Assembly (NCBI RefSeq): GCF_932294415.1
Contig: NC_065541.1
Span: 54,600,290 to 54,664,289, forward strand
Length of the DNA: 64,000 bases
Reading direction: 5' to 3'
Source: Quercus robur
Taxonomy: Eukaryota > Streptophyta > Magnoliopsida > Fagales > Fagaceae
Positions 23,959 through 36,110 of the stretch are shown one piece after another. Position numbers and translations under genes: made by a program. The notes beneath the pieces were generated by a model, which saw nothing but the letters and a program-made list of their open reading frames with translations, did no database searches and was not told the origin of the DNA. Position 1 is the first letter of the stretch. Each line of letters begins with the position of its first letter.

Positions 23959-25517
23959 GGCGTAAATGCACTTTTAGTCCTTATATTTTGGCTTTTTTCC
24001 ATTTTAGTCCCTACATTTTATTTTTTCCACTTTTAGTCCCTAAAACCAATTAACGCGTTCCATTTTGGTCCTTTCCGTCAGTCAACCGACGGAAATAGCT
24101 GAGGTGGCAGCCGGAGGAATAAAATATTATTAAAAATGCCACATCACCCATGACACATCAGCATATAAATTTAAAAAATTAATTTATTAATTTTAACAAA
24201 ATTTAAAAACATAAAAACAAAATTTGAAACATAAAAATACATGAATTAAGATCTGAAAAATTCTTGAACAAAGAACACCAACCCAAAAATTTTAAAACCC
24301 AAAAAATTAACATAAGATCCAAACCTAAGCGCACCAAACTCAAACTGGCCACACACTTTCATCTCAAACTCAAACTCTATTCTCTCATCTCAAACTCAAA
24401 CTACACAGCCACACACTATTCTCTCATCTCAAACTCTCTCTTCCATCTCAAACTCTCTCTTCTCTCATGGCTCATACCCGAGCTCTCTCTCCTCTCATGG
24501 CCGATCCATGGCCAAAGACCCATGGAGAAAAGCTTTAACACGGAAGCTGAAAACGAAAGAGAGCAAGGGATCTAGAAGAATCGAACCTGAATATTGCACT
24601 TGACGAGATCGAGAAGAGTGACGGCCAGAACAAATACCCAAACCCAGAAAATCAAACCCGAAAATCAAATACCTAAACCCAAAAAATGAAACCAGAAAAA
24701 CAAAAAAAAAATCAAATCCAAATTACAGGGGCTTGTTGTTCGTCTTCTTCTTCATGGTCGGTGGTTCTGGATTCAGACAAGCTAAGCATTAAAGATAACA
24801 GCACCTCTCTCTCTTTGTCTCACAATGTTGAATCTGTTGGACTTGTGGGATCTATGATAGCTGATTTGAGTTTAGATCTGTTATGGATTGGTTGGGCTTG
24901 CTGTTGTTGTAAGTCGAATTGGCTGGGTTTTTCTGGGTTTGTGTGTTTGTTTGATTCAATGAGCCGAGTTGGCCAGGTCGGTTGATTTTGTTGTTGATTG
25001 TTTGAAATAAACTGGGTTTTGTTTGAGTTTTTGGGTTTTTGGGTTTTTGAGTGTTTGAGATTTCTGGGTTTTCTTTGATTTTATGATTTTGGCTATGAAT
25101 CTTTGGGAAAGAACGAGAAAAACTTATGGGCTTTCAACATTGGTCTTTCAGCATGGGTCTTTCAATGGGTTTAATTTTGAATTCGTGTTCTTGGGTTTGA
25201 TTTTCTGGGTTTATGTTCTTGTGTTCATAGGCATTTGATTTTTATGTTTTAAATTTTGTTTTTATGTTTTTAAATTTTGTTAAAATTAATAAATTAATTT
25301 TTTAAATTTATATGCTAATGTGTCATGGGTGATGTGGCATTTTTAATAATATTTTATTCTTCCGGCTGCCACCTCAGCTATTTCCGTCGGTTGACTGACG
25401 GAAAGGACCAAAATGGAACGCGTTAATTAGTTTTAGGGACTAAAAGTGGAAAAAATAAAATGTAGGGACTAAAATGGAAAAAAGCCAAAATGTAGGGACT
25501 AAAAGTGCATTTACGCC
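23959..25517. mobile_element. Mutator-like element with long TIRs (non-autonomous)
   Basis: The element starts ggcgtaaatgcacttttag and ends with its complement. The inverted repeats run for about 280 bp each (to about 24239 and from about 25236). A perfect 9-bp TSD taaaaaaat lies at 23950-23958 and 25518-25526, the Mutator signature. No transposase is present. The unique interior (about 24260-25200) has two frames of about 100 codons with low-complexity Ser/Leu or Cys-rich composition and no recognised domain. A captured gene segment cannot be excluded. Confidence 0.88.
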
Positions 25518-25711
25518 TAAAAAAATCTATATAAATATGTTTTAAATGTTTATACATATAGATATATAATGTTTTTTTTTTTTTTTTTTAAATTTGAGAA
25601 ACACACACACATATACAGGGGAAGGAGATATATAATGTTATATATACTTTAAGCAAGTCTCATACTTACAAGCTCGTTCTCATGCACATTTTTATATACT
25701 TTTTATTTTTA

Positions 25712-25866
25712 TTTTTGAGAGAATTTCAACCTATAGCGTCTGCTCCTGATAATAACTCTTTATCATCAGACCAAGACACCAATTAGTTTTTGGTGTAGAT
25801 GGGGATTGAATCTCAAATATCTTATTCAACCATCAGAGACTACCGGTTGAGCTAACTGAAACCCAC
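25712..25866 (-). mobile_element. tRNA-derived SINE (minus strand)
   Basis: Read on the minus strand it starts gggtttcagttagctcaacc (A-box-like) and has a B-box-like gattcaatccc. It then has the conserved body ggtgtcttggtctgatgat and ends gttgaaattctctc. The 3' half matches the SINE at 10265-10436. Confidence 0.6.
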
Positions 25867-26079
25867 AATGCACATTTTTATATTTGAGTTGGCTTGTTTA
25901 ATAGTCAAATATATATATATATATATTTATTTTAGGATTGAGCATGACTCATTTGTTAAATAAACCAGTATAAACAAATTTTTTCCCAATACCAACTCTA
26001 GCAGTACCAAATTTTTACATTTAAATATTTTATCTTTCACTAATACAATGACATTTAGTGAGCTTTTGGATCACGTCCA

Positions 26080-26757
26080 CGTTTGGATGTTTTGCATTTC
26101 CGTTTCTTTTTTTTTCTTTACAAGCGCTTGGTGCACTGTTCATGAGATATGAATAGTGCATCAAGGCATATGAACAGTGTTTTTTAATGTGAACAGTAAT
26201 CGAAATTTTTTTTTTTATTGTTTTCAGTTTTCAGCGAAATAAGCAATTTGTAATGGCCCCGCCCTAACTGTGTAGATATTGTCCGCTTTAAGACTCATAC
26301 CCCTCATGATTTTGTTCTCCCTCAAAACATACAGCAGTGGGGGAAAATGCTTCTACACATTTAAGGAAGGTCACTCCTTATAAGCACATCTCCATGCGCT
26401 TCCTTAGGCAATGTAGGATTCCATGGATTGCAAGACCCCCTTTTGGGTCACTACAATTCACCCCCTTTACGAGCACATGTGTCCTCGCGTGTGGGACCCA
26501 CACTTTCGGCTCTGTAACGGCCCCGCCCCAACTGTGTAAATATTGTCCGCTTTGGGACTCATACCCCTCACGGTTTTGTTCTCCCTCAAAGCACACAGTA
26601 GTGGGAGAAAATGCCTCTACACATTTAAGGGAGTGACATTTAAGGTAGGTTACTCCTTATAAGCACATCCCCAAGTGCTTCCCTAGGTGATGTGGGATTT
26701 CATGGATTACAAGACCCCCTTTTGGGTCACTACAATTTGTATCCAAACACACCCTTA
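26080..26757. mobile_element. MITE interrupted by a small LTR element
   Basis: The outer sequence has cgtttggatg near the left end and gtatccaaacacaccc at the right. The right end is split: ttcagcgaaataagcaattt before 26249 continues as gtatccaaacac after 26738. A related MITE at 44898-45153 has this stretch uninterrupted (in the other orientation), which supports one original element. Motifs with gaacagtg repeat inside. The outer TSD is unclear. Confidence 0.5.
26249..26734. mobile_element. TRIM-like miniature element with two LTRs
   Basis: Two direct repeats (26249-26455 and 26513-26734) start TGTAAYGGCCCCGCCC and end GGGTCACTACA, separated by only 57 bp. It interrupts a MITE. The flanks show aattt at 26245-26249 and 26734-26738, allowing a 3-5 bp TSD depending on where the ends are drawn. 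There is no coding capacity and no obvious tRNA-Met primer site. The size suits a TRIM; a tandem-duplicated LTR is the alternative. Confidence 0.6.
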
Positions 26758-27014
26758 ATGAACTTATAGCTTGGAATGCAATTTGCCGTTTTGAATCTCA
26801 ATAGAAAAGATAAAAGAAAAGAAAAGAAAATTAATAAAGAATAAATCCAATAGTTCATCTCACAATTATGTGGAAGTGGTAATTGGGGTTATTATTTTGG
26901 TTTGGAGTCAATTTAAGAAAAAATATGTTTTTTTTTCTTATTTAATCCACTCATAAGCTTTTAAAATAGTAAAAGTTCCAATATTTAACAAATTTATTAA
27001 CCTTTTTGGCCTAA

Positions 27015-27425
27015 ACAAATTTAGGATAGAACCAAGTTTCTCTTCAAACTAGTTTGGAGAGAAACTCTTAAAACTTCTCATATATTTCTTTTTTGGGTGT
27101 GAATTTTGAAAATCTAACCGTTGAATTTTATGTTCTTAACATGCATATCAAATTTCGTTCAAATCATATATTATTTACTATTTGATCAATTAACTTATTT
27201 TTTATTTATAACTTTAGATTACAAAAACTTGAGATTATAACATTTATTTGATGACATAGCAATTGATCTTTGATTTTCTTAAAATTTTGTAAGTATTAAG
27301 GATGCAATAAAAACATGCAATCTAACGGTTAGATTTTCAAAATTCACATTCAATATGAATATATATAATAAGTTTGTAGGGTTTCTCTTCAAATTAGTTT
27401 AGAGAGAAACTTCGTTCTTTAGGAT
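27015..27425. mobile_element. Dispersed repeat with palindromic ends
   Basis: Both ends carry a near-palindrome (tttctcttcaaactagtttg, with its complement adjoining, near 27040; and a relative near 27380). The ends are also inverted copies of each other. A diverged copy lies at 45178-45535. It is non-coding; the superfamily is unknown. Confidence 0.45.
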
Positions 27426-27638
27426 ATGGCCATGAAATTTGTTTTTTCATTTAAAATAGTTTGGGCAAAATTATGAGAATGATTAGAGAAATCTACCCTA
27501 CTCTTGTTTTCACTAATCCAACAATGTTTGAAATATATATTTTGAGACCCACCAATGAGAGAGGAGAATTAAAATGAAAATTTAAGACGTTTTCGTCAGA
27601 AATACTAAAAGTTGTCAATTTGAGCTACAAAGTTTTTA

Positions 27639-27773
27639 GGCAAAAATGCAAAATTGACCCTCTAACTTTCATTTTTTTCATTTCAGTCCTTTAACTTTCA
27701 GTTTTGTCAATTCAGTCCTCTAACTTTCAATTTTTGTCAATGCAGGATTCTATTAAAGCTGCCGTTAACTTTC

Positions 27774-27817
<44 letters not shown>

Positions 27818-28693
27818 CGAAATTAAAAGAAAAAAATTTGTAAAAAAAAAAAAAAAAAATTTAAGGTCGTTCCCCTTACCTTAAACCAAAACCGAGAAAT
27901 CACAGCATATTGCAAGTGAATGGCATCACCACGTGATCCTAAAAGCTTTCAATCTCTTTGTTGCTACAATCTAGTGGGATCTAAAATTTGATGAACCCAC
28001 CTCCCCAACAGCAAAAGTAATAAAGATGCTAAAAAAAAATTCAAAAACGTGTTTATTCCAACTAAAAAGTCAAATTCATGTACAAATGGTAAGATTCAAC
28101 CTAGGCCTCACGATAACCAGCTCGCTTATGTCAGCGGCGAAACCAAAATCCTAGCCGTCAATCGCAGCATCAAGTTCAACGCTATCAAGTCGAAGCTTTC
28201 TTCGATTTGCAACGACGTTGATCTTTGCTTCAAGTACCAACTTCCTGGCGAAGATCTCGACGCTCTGATTTCTGTGACGAATGATGAGGATCTCGAGCAC
28301 ATGATGTTGGAGTACGATCGGCTGCTTCGCGGTTCGGCTAAGCCTGCTAGGCTTAGGTTGTTTTTGTTTGTGGTGAATTCTGCGCCGGCAAGTTTTTCGA
28401 CCGGCGATCTGAAATCGGAGCGGCAGTGGTTTTGATTCCTCGTCTTAAATTTGTTCCCCTTCTGAAAATCGAGTTGTTCCCTTAAATTTTTTTTTTTTTT
28501 TTTTACAAATTTTTCTTTTTTTCTTTTATTTCCAAAATTTATTAAAAAAAAATTGAAAGTTAACAGCAGCCTTAATAGAATCTTGCATTGACAAAAATTG
28601 AAAATTAGAGGACTGAATTGACAAAAGTGAAAGTTAAAGGACTAAAATGAAAAAGAATGAAAGTTTTTAGAAGATCAGTTTTGCATTTTTGCC
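27639..28693 (+). mobile_element. Pack-MULE carrying a PB1-domain gene segment
   Basis: The termini start ggcaaaaatgcaaaa and end with the complement. The inverted repeats extend about 130 bp and include variants of agtcctttaactttca. A perfect 9-bp TSD aagttttta lies at 27630-27638 and 28694-28702. Between the TIRs is a GC-richer open frame (28049-28435) encoding a PB1 domain of clear plant origin. A long-TIR element with a 9-bp TSD and a captured host exon is the definition of a Pack-MULE. No transposase is present. Confidence 0.88.
28049..28435 (+). pseudogene. Captured PB1-domain fragment (chimeric ORF)
   Basis: The frame is 128 codons. After about 13 residues of element-derived text (MFIPTKKSNSCTN) it reads GKIQPRPHDNQLAYVSGETK and continues through a whole PB1 fold to RLRLFLF (about residues 14-107). 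Visible are the lysine of the first strand (K15) and the acidic OPCA motif around EDLDALISVTNDEDLEHM (about 69-86), the parts used for PB1-PB1 pairing. It matches the N-terminal domain of the plant octicosapeptide/Phox/Bem1p family; the rest of such proteins is absent. The frame is intact and could be translated, but no promoter is visible. It is classed as a captured fragment; a functional chimeric gene is possible. Confidence 0.8.
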
Positions 28694-28702
28694 AAGTTTT
28701 TA

Positions 28703-31042
28703 ATATCATAAAATTGACAAGGATTGGAGCAAGCTACCCCATTCTCATTTTCACTAATAAATCAAAATGTTTGAAAGATGTATTTTGACAATCACCAATG
28801 AGAGATAAAGGCATATTCTTGCTTCAGATTGCGGCACACAAGATGCTTAATTGCCAGTCCATTAATGCTTTTTTCTTCTTTAATTCGGGCCTGTCATTTT
28901 TTTTTTTTTTTTTGCGTAGCGCTTTCTTCTTTTTAAAAGTTGAAAGCAAATTACAGTTCATCGCAACATAACCATGTTCCGAACGTTGAATGTAACTTAA
29001 ATGTTAATCACATCATAATTATCATTTGGGACAGTTGTCAATACAGTGGTAATAAACTAATAACCACGTTAATTATCAATACACTGGAAATCACTCCAAT
29101 TGTTACCATCTCATCAATAGCAATAGAGTATAGACAATAATCACACAAGAGAGAAATTGCAAATTCAAATCTACTCTCTTCACCTGATTTTGAATTTCAA
29201 TTATTGCAATTTGTTGTAGATTAACCTCTATATATAGTTGCATAAACATCCCCCCCCAAAAAAAAAACAGTGAATCCAAAACTATATCAATAAAATCATA
29301 TTACAAATGTGTAGTTATATTATTCGTTTGGATTAAAGGGGAGGGAGTGGGAGTAGAGAAGAGTAAAATAGGGTAGGCCCAAAACATTATTACACCAGTA
29401 TTATCTTATCTCCCCAAGTTGCTCAACCTTATCAATTTTAAAATGGAGGAAGGAATAATAATAAAGAATGAAAGGGTAACTTACTCATATGTATTTCATA
29501 TCTGATAAAAAAAATCATATGTATTACATTATACATAGAAGGAAAACATGTTTATTCCGTATTTATATTTATTGAAAGGTTTTGATTGTGGAATGACCAA
29601 GAACAAGTGGAACCATCTAGCCCAATAAATTCCAAGATTATTATATAACATGCAAAAAAAAATTATTGGTTGATTAAGAGAATCATGGCTTTCAAAATTA
29701 ATAAAGGGATTATTGCAAAGGAATTCAAACTTCAAAGTTAGATTTACTAACAATTTGTATCTAATCCTTTGTATGTGTATGTTTTTACAACATTTTTACA
29801 ACAAATCACAGGTGGTTAGTTGTTATTGGTTCAAATTTGGTTCTAACAATAACAACCTGTCACTTAAAATTTGTTGTAAAAATGTTGTAGACATATCATT
29901 TCTCATTATAATATCCTAACTCCTAAGTTCCTAACTGATCCTACCACAAACTCTTTTCAAAAATTCCTCCTACAAATTAATTTATTTGAATCAATAAAAC
30001 ACATCCCTATCGTTTTTTATACTAATCAAGATAAGTTAGACTTCCTCTATAAAAAAAATAATAATAATAAGTTAGACTCATAACATATCATCATCATGTC
30101 AATTAATGAATAATCACTGTCATGTTGTGTAACAATTTGAGTGATGTTACAATTAATTAATTACAGCAAATTGCACTACAAGTCTTACAAATTATGGTGG
30201 AAACTTTTATACCCAAAATAAATATATAATTCAAAATTTATTTATCAGGTTACTGTTTTGAAACCAATCAAATTCATTGTCATACTGATTTATAAGCATT
30301 TTATAATAAATTCAGTTTTCCCAATTATTTTCTCAATACAAAACTATCATGCTGAACTTTTGCTATAGAGCATTGTACCTTAAGTTTTAATCACATGGTG
30401 AGTAGTTACAGTAGCTAGAGTTAGAATAGGTCTTTAAAGTTAGATACCACTTATGTAAGTTGTGACCAAATTTATATACTGCCTGCATTGACCGCTACAG
30501 TCTAAACTAATGACCGCTAACTCAACTCAAGGTTCCCCCAACCTTTTCATTGGGTTTGTTTACAACCGTTAGACGGGGAAAAAAAACTAACCCGACCGTT
30601 TCCCATGATTAGCAAAAAGAACCCAAAGCCACCAACTTTTGTTTAGAACCGTTACTCACAGAACCATCTTATTCATAATAACATCCACCCATAAATCATT
30701 TTGTTCTATTATCTCAAACGTCCTAAGCAAAAAGGCAAAAGACAAAAAAGACCCACCACATCTGTAATTCCACTCAAAAGAGTTTTGTAGCTATTACCAT
30801 TTAGCAAAGAACAAATGCCTACACAAATGCCTTTTCATTTCCAGCTGTGAACCAAGCCCCTTCTGCCTCCTCACGTGGACCCCCAAAACCCTTTAACCCT
30901 AGTTAAACCCCCCCCTAAACAACAACCATGGTTAACCGAACCACTTAACTCTAGTTAACCCATCTCTCTCTATCTCTTTTTAACTCTCTTTAATTACCAC
31001 TTCACACTCTCACTCTCTTTTCAAGCTCTAAAACTTTCAAAC
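28703..31042. other. Intergenic DNA and FLA promoter region
   Basis: There is no gene in 28703-30900. It holds a poly-T run near 28900, a small inverted-repeat MITE (29775-29905) and AT-rich sequence. From about 30520 the GC content rises and CT-rich leader-like sequence (30961-31020) runs up to the FLA start. No TATA box is convincing within 100 bp of the start. Confidence 0.45.
29775..29905. mobile_element. Small foldback MITE
   Basis: The left arm tttttacaacatttttacaac and the right arm gttgtaaaaatgttgtagac are inverted copies. A related element lies inside the hAT insertion at about 40248-40450. No TSD was fixed. Confidence 0.45.
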
Positions 31043-32314
31043 ATGGGACACAAAATCCTCTTCTTTCTCACACTCACAACAGTAGTGCTAGCCACATCCA
31101 TCTCAGCCCACAACATCACCGACATTCTCTCAGGCTTCCCAGAGTACTCAGACTTCAACAAATACCTCACCCAAACGAAACTCAACGACGAGATCAACAG
31201 TCGCCAAACAATCACTGTCCTTGTCCTGAACAACGGCGCCTTGTCCGCCCTCACAGCCAAACACCCCATCTCCGTCATTAAAAACGCGCTCAGCCTCCAC
31301 GTCATCCTCGACTACTACGACCCGACCAAGCTCCACCAAATCCCAAAGGGCTCGACTCTCAGCACCACTCTTTACCAAACTACCGGAAATGCCCCTGGAA
31401 ATCTAGGCTTTGTCAATATCACCGACCTCCAGGGTGGCAAAGTCGGCTTCGGCTCGGCGGTTCCCGGCTCGAAACTCGACTCGAGCTACACCAAAGCGGT
31501 CAAGCAAATCCCTTACAACATTTCGGTGATCGAGATCAGCGCGCCGATCATCGCGCCGGGACTTTTGACGGCTCCGGCTCCTACGGCTTCCGACGTTAAC
31601 ATAACGGCCGCGCTTGAGAAGGCTGGGTGCAAGACCTTCGCGTCGTTGATTACCTCTAACGGCGTGATTAAAACTTTTCAGTCAACGGCTGATAAGGGTT
31701 TGACCCTTTTTGCACCGAACGACGAGGCGTTTAAAGCCGCTGGAGTACCTGATCTAAACAAGCTCTCCAACGCTGATAGAATCTCGCTCTTACTCTATCA
31801 TGCACGCGCTGGCTACACTCCCAAGGGAACTTTGAAAACCACAAAGGATCCGATCGACACTTTGGCGACTAACGGTGCCGGAAAGTACGATCTGAAAGTC
31901 ACGACGGCCGGAGACGAGGTCACGCTTCACACCGGAGTGGACTCGTCGAGAATCGCCGACACGGTGCTCGACGCCACGCCTTTGGCTATCTTCACCGTCG
32001 ACAATGTGCTTCTTCCGGAAGAGCTGTTCGGAAAGTCTCCCTCGCCTGCGCCGGCTCCGGGGCCGGTGACGACTCCAAGTCCAGCGCCTGTTTTGGCTCC
32101 AAGTCCGGCGTCTAAGGCGCCGTCTCCGGCGAAAGCTTCGCCGCCTGCACCTCCAGCAGAGACTCCTACGAATTCTCCGGCGGACTCTCCGACGGCGGAG
32201 TCTGAGAGCAGTAAGACGACGGCAAGCGGAGCGCATAACGTGAAGGGTTCTGCAGTGATGGCAGTAGTTCTCACGGGCTGTGCCACTGTTATTTCCTCGC
32301 TTATCCTGTCCTGA
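31043..32314 (+). CDS. Fasciclin-like arabinogalactan protein (FLA8/FLA10-like)
   Basis: A single uninterrupted exon of 423 codons encodes a GPI-anchored cell-surface glycoprotein of the plant cell wall and membrane, in a family linked to adhesion and wall architecture. Order: an N-terminal signal peptide (about 1-22); FAS1 domain 1 (about 24-167), with an H1-like [10 protein letters not shown] at 58-67 and an H2-like box near 159-167; a short AP-rich linker (170-182); FAS1 domain 2 (about 185-328), with [10 protein letters not shown] at 221-230; an arabinogalactan-type Ser-Pro/Ala-Pro region (331-385); and a C-terminal hydrophobic GPI signal (about 401-423). N-glycosylation sequons occur at N24, N125, N159 and N186. 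Two FAS1 domains split by a short AGP linker match the FLA group that includes Arabidopsis FLA8 and FLA10; the exact orthologue is not assigned. Length and frame are intact. Confidence 0.95.
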   Translation: MGHKILFFLTLTTVVLATSISAHNITDILSGFPEYSDFNKYLTQTKLNDEINSRQTITVLVLNNGALSALTAKHPISVIKNALSLHVILDYYDPTKLHQIPKGSTLSTTLYQTTGNAPGNLGFVNITDLQGGKVGFGSAVPGSKLDSSYTKAVKQIPYNISVIEISAPIIAPGLLTAPAPTASDVNITAALEKAGCKTFASLITSNGVIKTFQSTADKGLTLFAPNDEAFKAAGVPDLNKLSNADRISLLLYHARAGYTPKGTLKTTKDPIDTLATNGAGKYDLKVTTAGDEVTLHTGVDSSRIADTVLDATPLAIFTVDNVLLPEELFGKSPSPAPAPGPVTTPSPAPVLAPSPASKAPSPAKASPPAPPAETPTNSPADSPTAESESSKTTASGAHNVKGSAVMAVVLTGCATVISSLILS

Positions 32315-33144
32315 GTAGTAATTTCATAGGTCTTTTTAAAACTGTTGCTTTTTTTTTTTTTAATTTTTTGAGTTATTATTCTGTTAGTAGTTTTGTTATT
32401 TATTTTTGGATTTAAGCTTAGCTGCGCATTTTAGCAGCAGTGTCACGGTGTGTGTCATTTTGGGTGGTTCATATTAATGCCTTTGCCAGCTCTTTTTTTT
32501 TAAATGTTTTTTGAGATTGTGGTATGGTATTAATCGGGTGTTTCGCACTGTAAATTATATATATATATATATATATATATTCTTGGTGTTTGTGATAATG
32601 GATGGAGTGGCAGCCCACGTGGAGAGAGAGTGAAAGTGGGGTCAGGGGTCTACTATAATTTCAGTATTATATTTTTGTATTTGTATTCGAAGGGACCACT
32701 TTTCGAAATGTTTTTGTTTTTGGTGATTGTTGTCGATGGGGTTGCATCAATCTTTTCTAGAACACACGGATTATATTTTCGTGCGGCGAATGGGTTGGCT
32801 GGAAAAGCAAAAACATATTTATTCTTTTATATTTACTATCATTAAAATGGACTGTTCTGTTTTGTTTTGTTCTGTTCTGTTCTGCACAGGTTCGATCATT
32901 GCTAAGATTGGATTAGGGGAACTAAATCTTACTCTTCCTTCTCAAATTGTTTGACCTAGTTAAAAAAATCCAATTATTTAGGAAAACATCATTAACTTAT
33001 TTCTTAAAAAAAAAAAATTAGAAATTTCCTAAATTATCTTTAAACAAATTTATCAAAAACTTATAGTCCAAGTAATTTTTAAAGTTATTGTAGATTTCAA
33101 ATTCTATTAGCACTCTTACAATTTTCAAACCTATATTCAAATTC
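32315..33144. other. FLA 3' UTR and intergenic spacer
   Basis: The first 250 bases are T-rich and probably 3' UTR. An (AT)n run lies at about 32558-32580, and tgttctgttttgttttgttc-type repeats near 32853-32885. No gene is supported. Confidence 0.5.
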
Positions 33145-33365
33145 AAATTCTAGCCACCAAAAATTTTTTTTTTTCCAAACTTTTCATCCAGTTTCTCTTG
33201 CCGTTAGGGTTTTTCTCTCCCAAAACCCTAGCCGCTTGTAGAATTCGATACCTAACGTGTTTAGGTTTCTTTTCCCTTTAGCCTCTTGGGGATCTGAGAT
33301 GGTGTGTTAGCTTCCTTAGTAGTCGGTTTTTTGTTTGGTGTGTCTGAGCTTTGGCACTTTCTTAT

Positions 33366-34731
33366 GGCTGGTTTAGATGAGTTGTGGTCCCCTTTTTCCA
33401 TAACCGAAGAAGAGGAGAGAGGTGTTGATGTTCCTCGTCAGAAGGCAGCGACGATTCACCGTCTTGCTAGCCGTTTCTTCACAAAGAGAGTTTTAAGCGT
33501 TGATGCGGTGGCTTGAACCTTCAAACCACTATGGAAACCGATCAGGGAACTTACGATCAGAGATATTGGTGAGAATATCCCGTTGTTTGAATTTGAAGAT
33601 AACCTAGACCTCGAACGTGTACTGGAGTTTGAACCATGGTCCTATGACAAAAACTTGGTGATTTTTTAGCGGGCTCACGATGCTGAATCTACGCCCCTCC
33701 TAGAATTCTCCCATGCAACTTTCTAGGTTCAATTACACAACGTGCCAGAAAATTCTTTGACTTAGGAAACTGGGGAAGCGATTGGCAAGTCGCTAGGGAC
33801 TGTGGTACAAGTGGCAGACCTTGAAGATGATGGTTTTGGCAGCGAATTTCTTCGAGTCCGGATTACCATGGATATTACAAAACCCCTAACTCGGTGCAGT
33901 AAACTTTGGGTTGATGGCAAGTAGATTGGTCGGGTGGGAATCAAGTATAAGCGGCTACCAAATTTCTGTTATTGGTGTGGACGTGTATCTCATGGGGAGA
34001 GGGAATGTGCAGTATGGCTTCAAGGTAAGGGGAAACTGAGGAAAGAAGATTAGCAATATGGGGAATGGCTACGAGCGGATTTGGTTAAACACATCCGAAA
34101 ATCAGTGGTTATAATTTCGGATGCATCTCGAAGTTAAGCACCATGGTGGAGGAAGCAAAATGGTCCAATGAAGAAGCCTAGTAACCAAGCTGGATACACA
34201 GCCCCTGTACAACCTCACGACGAGAATGGGTCGGGGTATGCAATAGCCATGGAATCAGATGAGAACTTGGTTGATGTTGAGAGCTCAATTGTGATGCAGC
34301 CTCTTATGCACTTTGCCAACCAATTTGATCTGAATCATGACAACAGTAGGCAGCAGACTGCAAATCCTAGGGGAGAGCGGGAACATGCACGTGAATTGGA
34401 AGCAAAGGTGGTAAGCTTAAAGATAGTAGATGGTGTGGTTAATTCTCCACGTAAGGATGCATTTGGGCCCCACTCCACTCCCTTCACCGATATCACCAAC
34501 AAAGGTAATCTTGATTCTGCCCTTTTTCCTATTACAAAAAAATGGAAAAGAGTGGAACATGAGGCTAAGCCAACTACCATGGCTACCTCAGATGTTTTGG
34601 GTGATCATCACCCTACTTTAGACTTGACTGACCTGAGTGGTAACAAAAAACAATGTTTGGTATTCTGTAGTTCAGATGACAAAGAAAACTTTAAGGTGGT
34701 AGCTGGTTTTCAGCACCACCGATCCTCATGA
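33366..34731 (+). pseudogene. LINE ORF1 (gag-like, CCHC knuckle), broken
   Basis: The frame starts MAGLDELWSPFSITEEEE and shows the DUF4283-like RNA-binding region, then CYWCGRVSHGEREC (CX2CX4HX4C zinc knuckle, about 33968-34009). The distal 187 codons (34168-34731) are intact. Seven or so in-frame stops interrupt the proximal part. The stop overlaps the ORF2 start in an ATGA (34728-34731), a compact arrangement consistent with coupled or reinitiated translation in the ancestor. Confidence 0.75.
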
Positions 34732-36110
34732 GTTGCCTTAACTGGAACTGTCGTGGGCTTGGGAACCCACAGACAGAAGATGAACTCGTTGCCCTAGTTA
34801 GTAACAAAGATCCCATGCTGGGTTTTTTAATGGAAACCAAGGTTGAAAAATATGTCTTGGAACGTATTGGTAGAAAGATTCAATATTCTAATTTATTTAT
34901 TGTCCCATGTCATAATACAGGTGGTGGTCTAGCTTTGTTTTGCAAAACTGACTTTAATGTGGATATGCAGTCTTATTCTGCTCGTCATATTGATACTATT
35001 ATTGACCATAGAGTTGATGACGCCTAGCGGCTCACGGGTTTCTATGGTAACCCTAATACCACCAACTGGGAAAACTCCTGTTCCCTACTTAGAACTCTTC
35101 ATAATTAGTTTAATCTGCTGTGGTTGTGTATGGGTGACTTTAATGAAATTTTACTAACTGATGAGAAACAGGGTTGGTTGGACTGTCCAGAAAGACAAAT
35201 GCAAGGTGATGCCTTGGATTTTTGCAGGTTGAGGGACATTGGCTTCAATGGGTATCCGTTTACTTGGTGTAATAGACAACCAGGGGTTCAAAATGTATGG
35301 ATTCATCTTGATAGACGGGAGTGGCATCGGTGGAGTGGATTTTAAAATTCCCTTCATCTCAGATTCATCATTTGGAAGCTTTCCATTCATACCATAAGCC
35401 CATATTATTGTGCACTGACTCCGAGCTCAAATGTTTCTATAAAAAAGGGCATCTGTTTCAGTTCAAAGCCATGTGGCTTAAGGATGATTCATATGAGGGG
35501 ATTATTAAAGATTCTTGGGGGATGGGTCTGGCTTCATCTTCAATTTGGGATTTTTCTAGCTAACTCTCCACTTGTCAAGAAAATCTAAAGATCTAGAACC
35601 ATACCACTTTTGGGCATGTCCGCAATACTCTTACCAAGAAGCTCAGGGAGTTGCACAATCCAAAAGAATTGGATTGCTATAGAAACAACCCAAGCTGAAT
35701 ATATGTTTTAAGGGATGAGATTCAGAAACTCAAGTCGAAAGAGGAAGTAATGTGGAAGCAAAGATCTCGCAATGCGTGGTTGAAGGAGGTATTTCCATTG
35801 TAGAGCAAATCAGAGAAATCGCCGCAATCTCATATTGGGTTTGGAGGATGAGTCTAGTAATTGGGTGGAAAATGAAGGTCAAATGGGTAGAATGGTGGAA
35901 GGTTATTTTGAAAGTAATTTTACTAGTTCAAATCCTTCGAGGTTTGATGATATCCTGGACAAAATGCAACCTGCCACTGTGGATGTTTCTTCGTTGAGGC
36001 TAGACCGTGACTTTCAAGCTAAGGAAGTTCTCACCGCCCTCAAGCAAATGGCCCCTCTCACAGTACCAGGCCTGGATGGTATGTCACCCATCTTTTATAA
36101 AACTTTCTAG
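34728..36110 (+). pseudogene. LINE ORF2, endonuclease and linker region, broken
   Basis: It begins MSCLNWNCRGLGNP, the usual start of plant LINE endonucleases, with the metal-binding N in LNWNCRGLG. It then has LMETK (34830s), GGLALF, LWLCMGDFNEIL (about 35115) and WIHLDR-type motifs in shifting frames. A stop at 35026 and several frameshifts break it. Confidence 0.75.

Noticed and set aside
27781..27860. Long homopolymer T and A runs as a regulatory feature
   Set aside because: Probably slippage-expanded low-complexity sequence within the Pack-MULE; no specific signal.
31021..32286. Four minus-strand frames opposite the FLA gene
   Set aside because: Shadow frames of a GC-rich coding exon; Arg- and Ala-rich composition, no domain.
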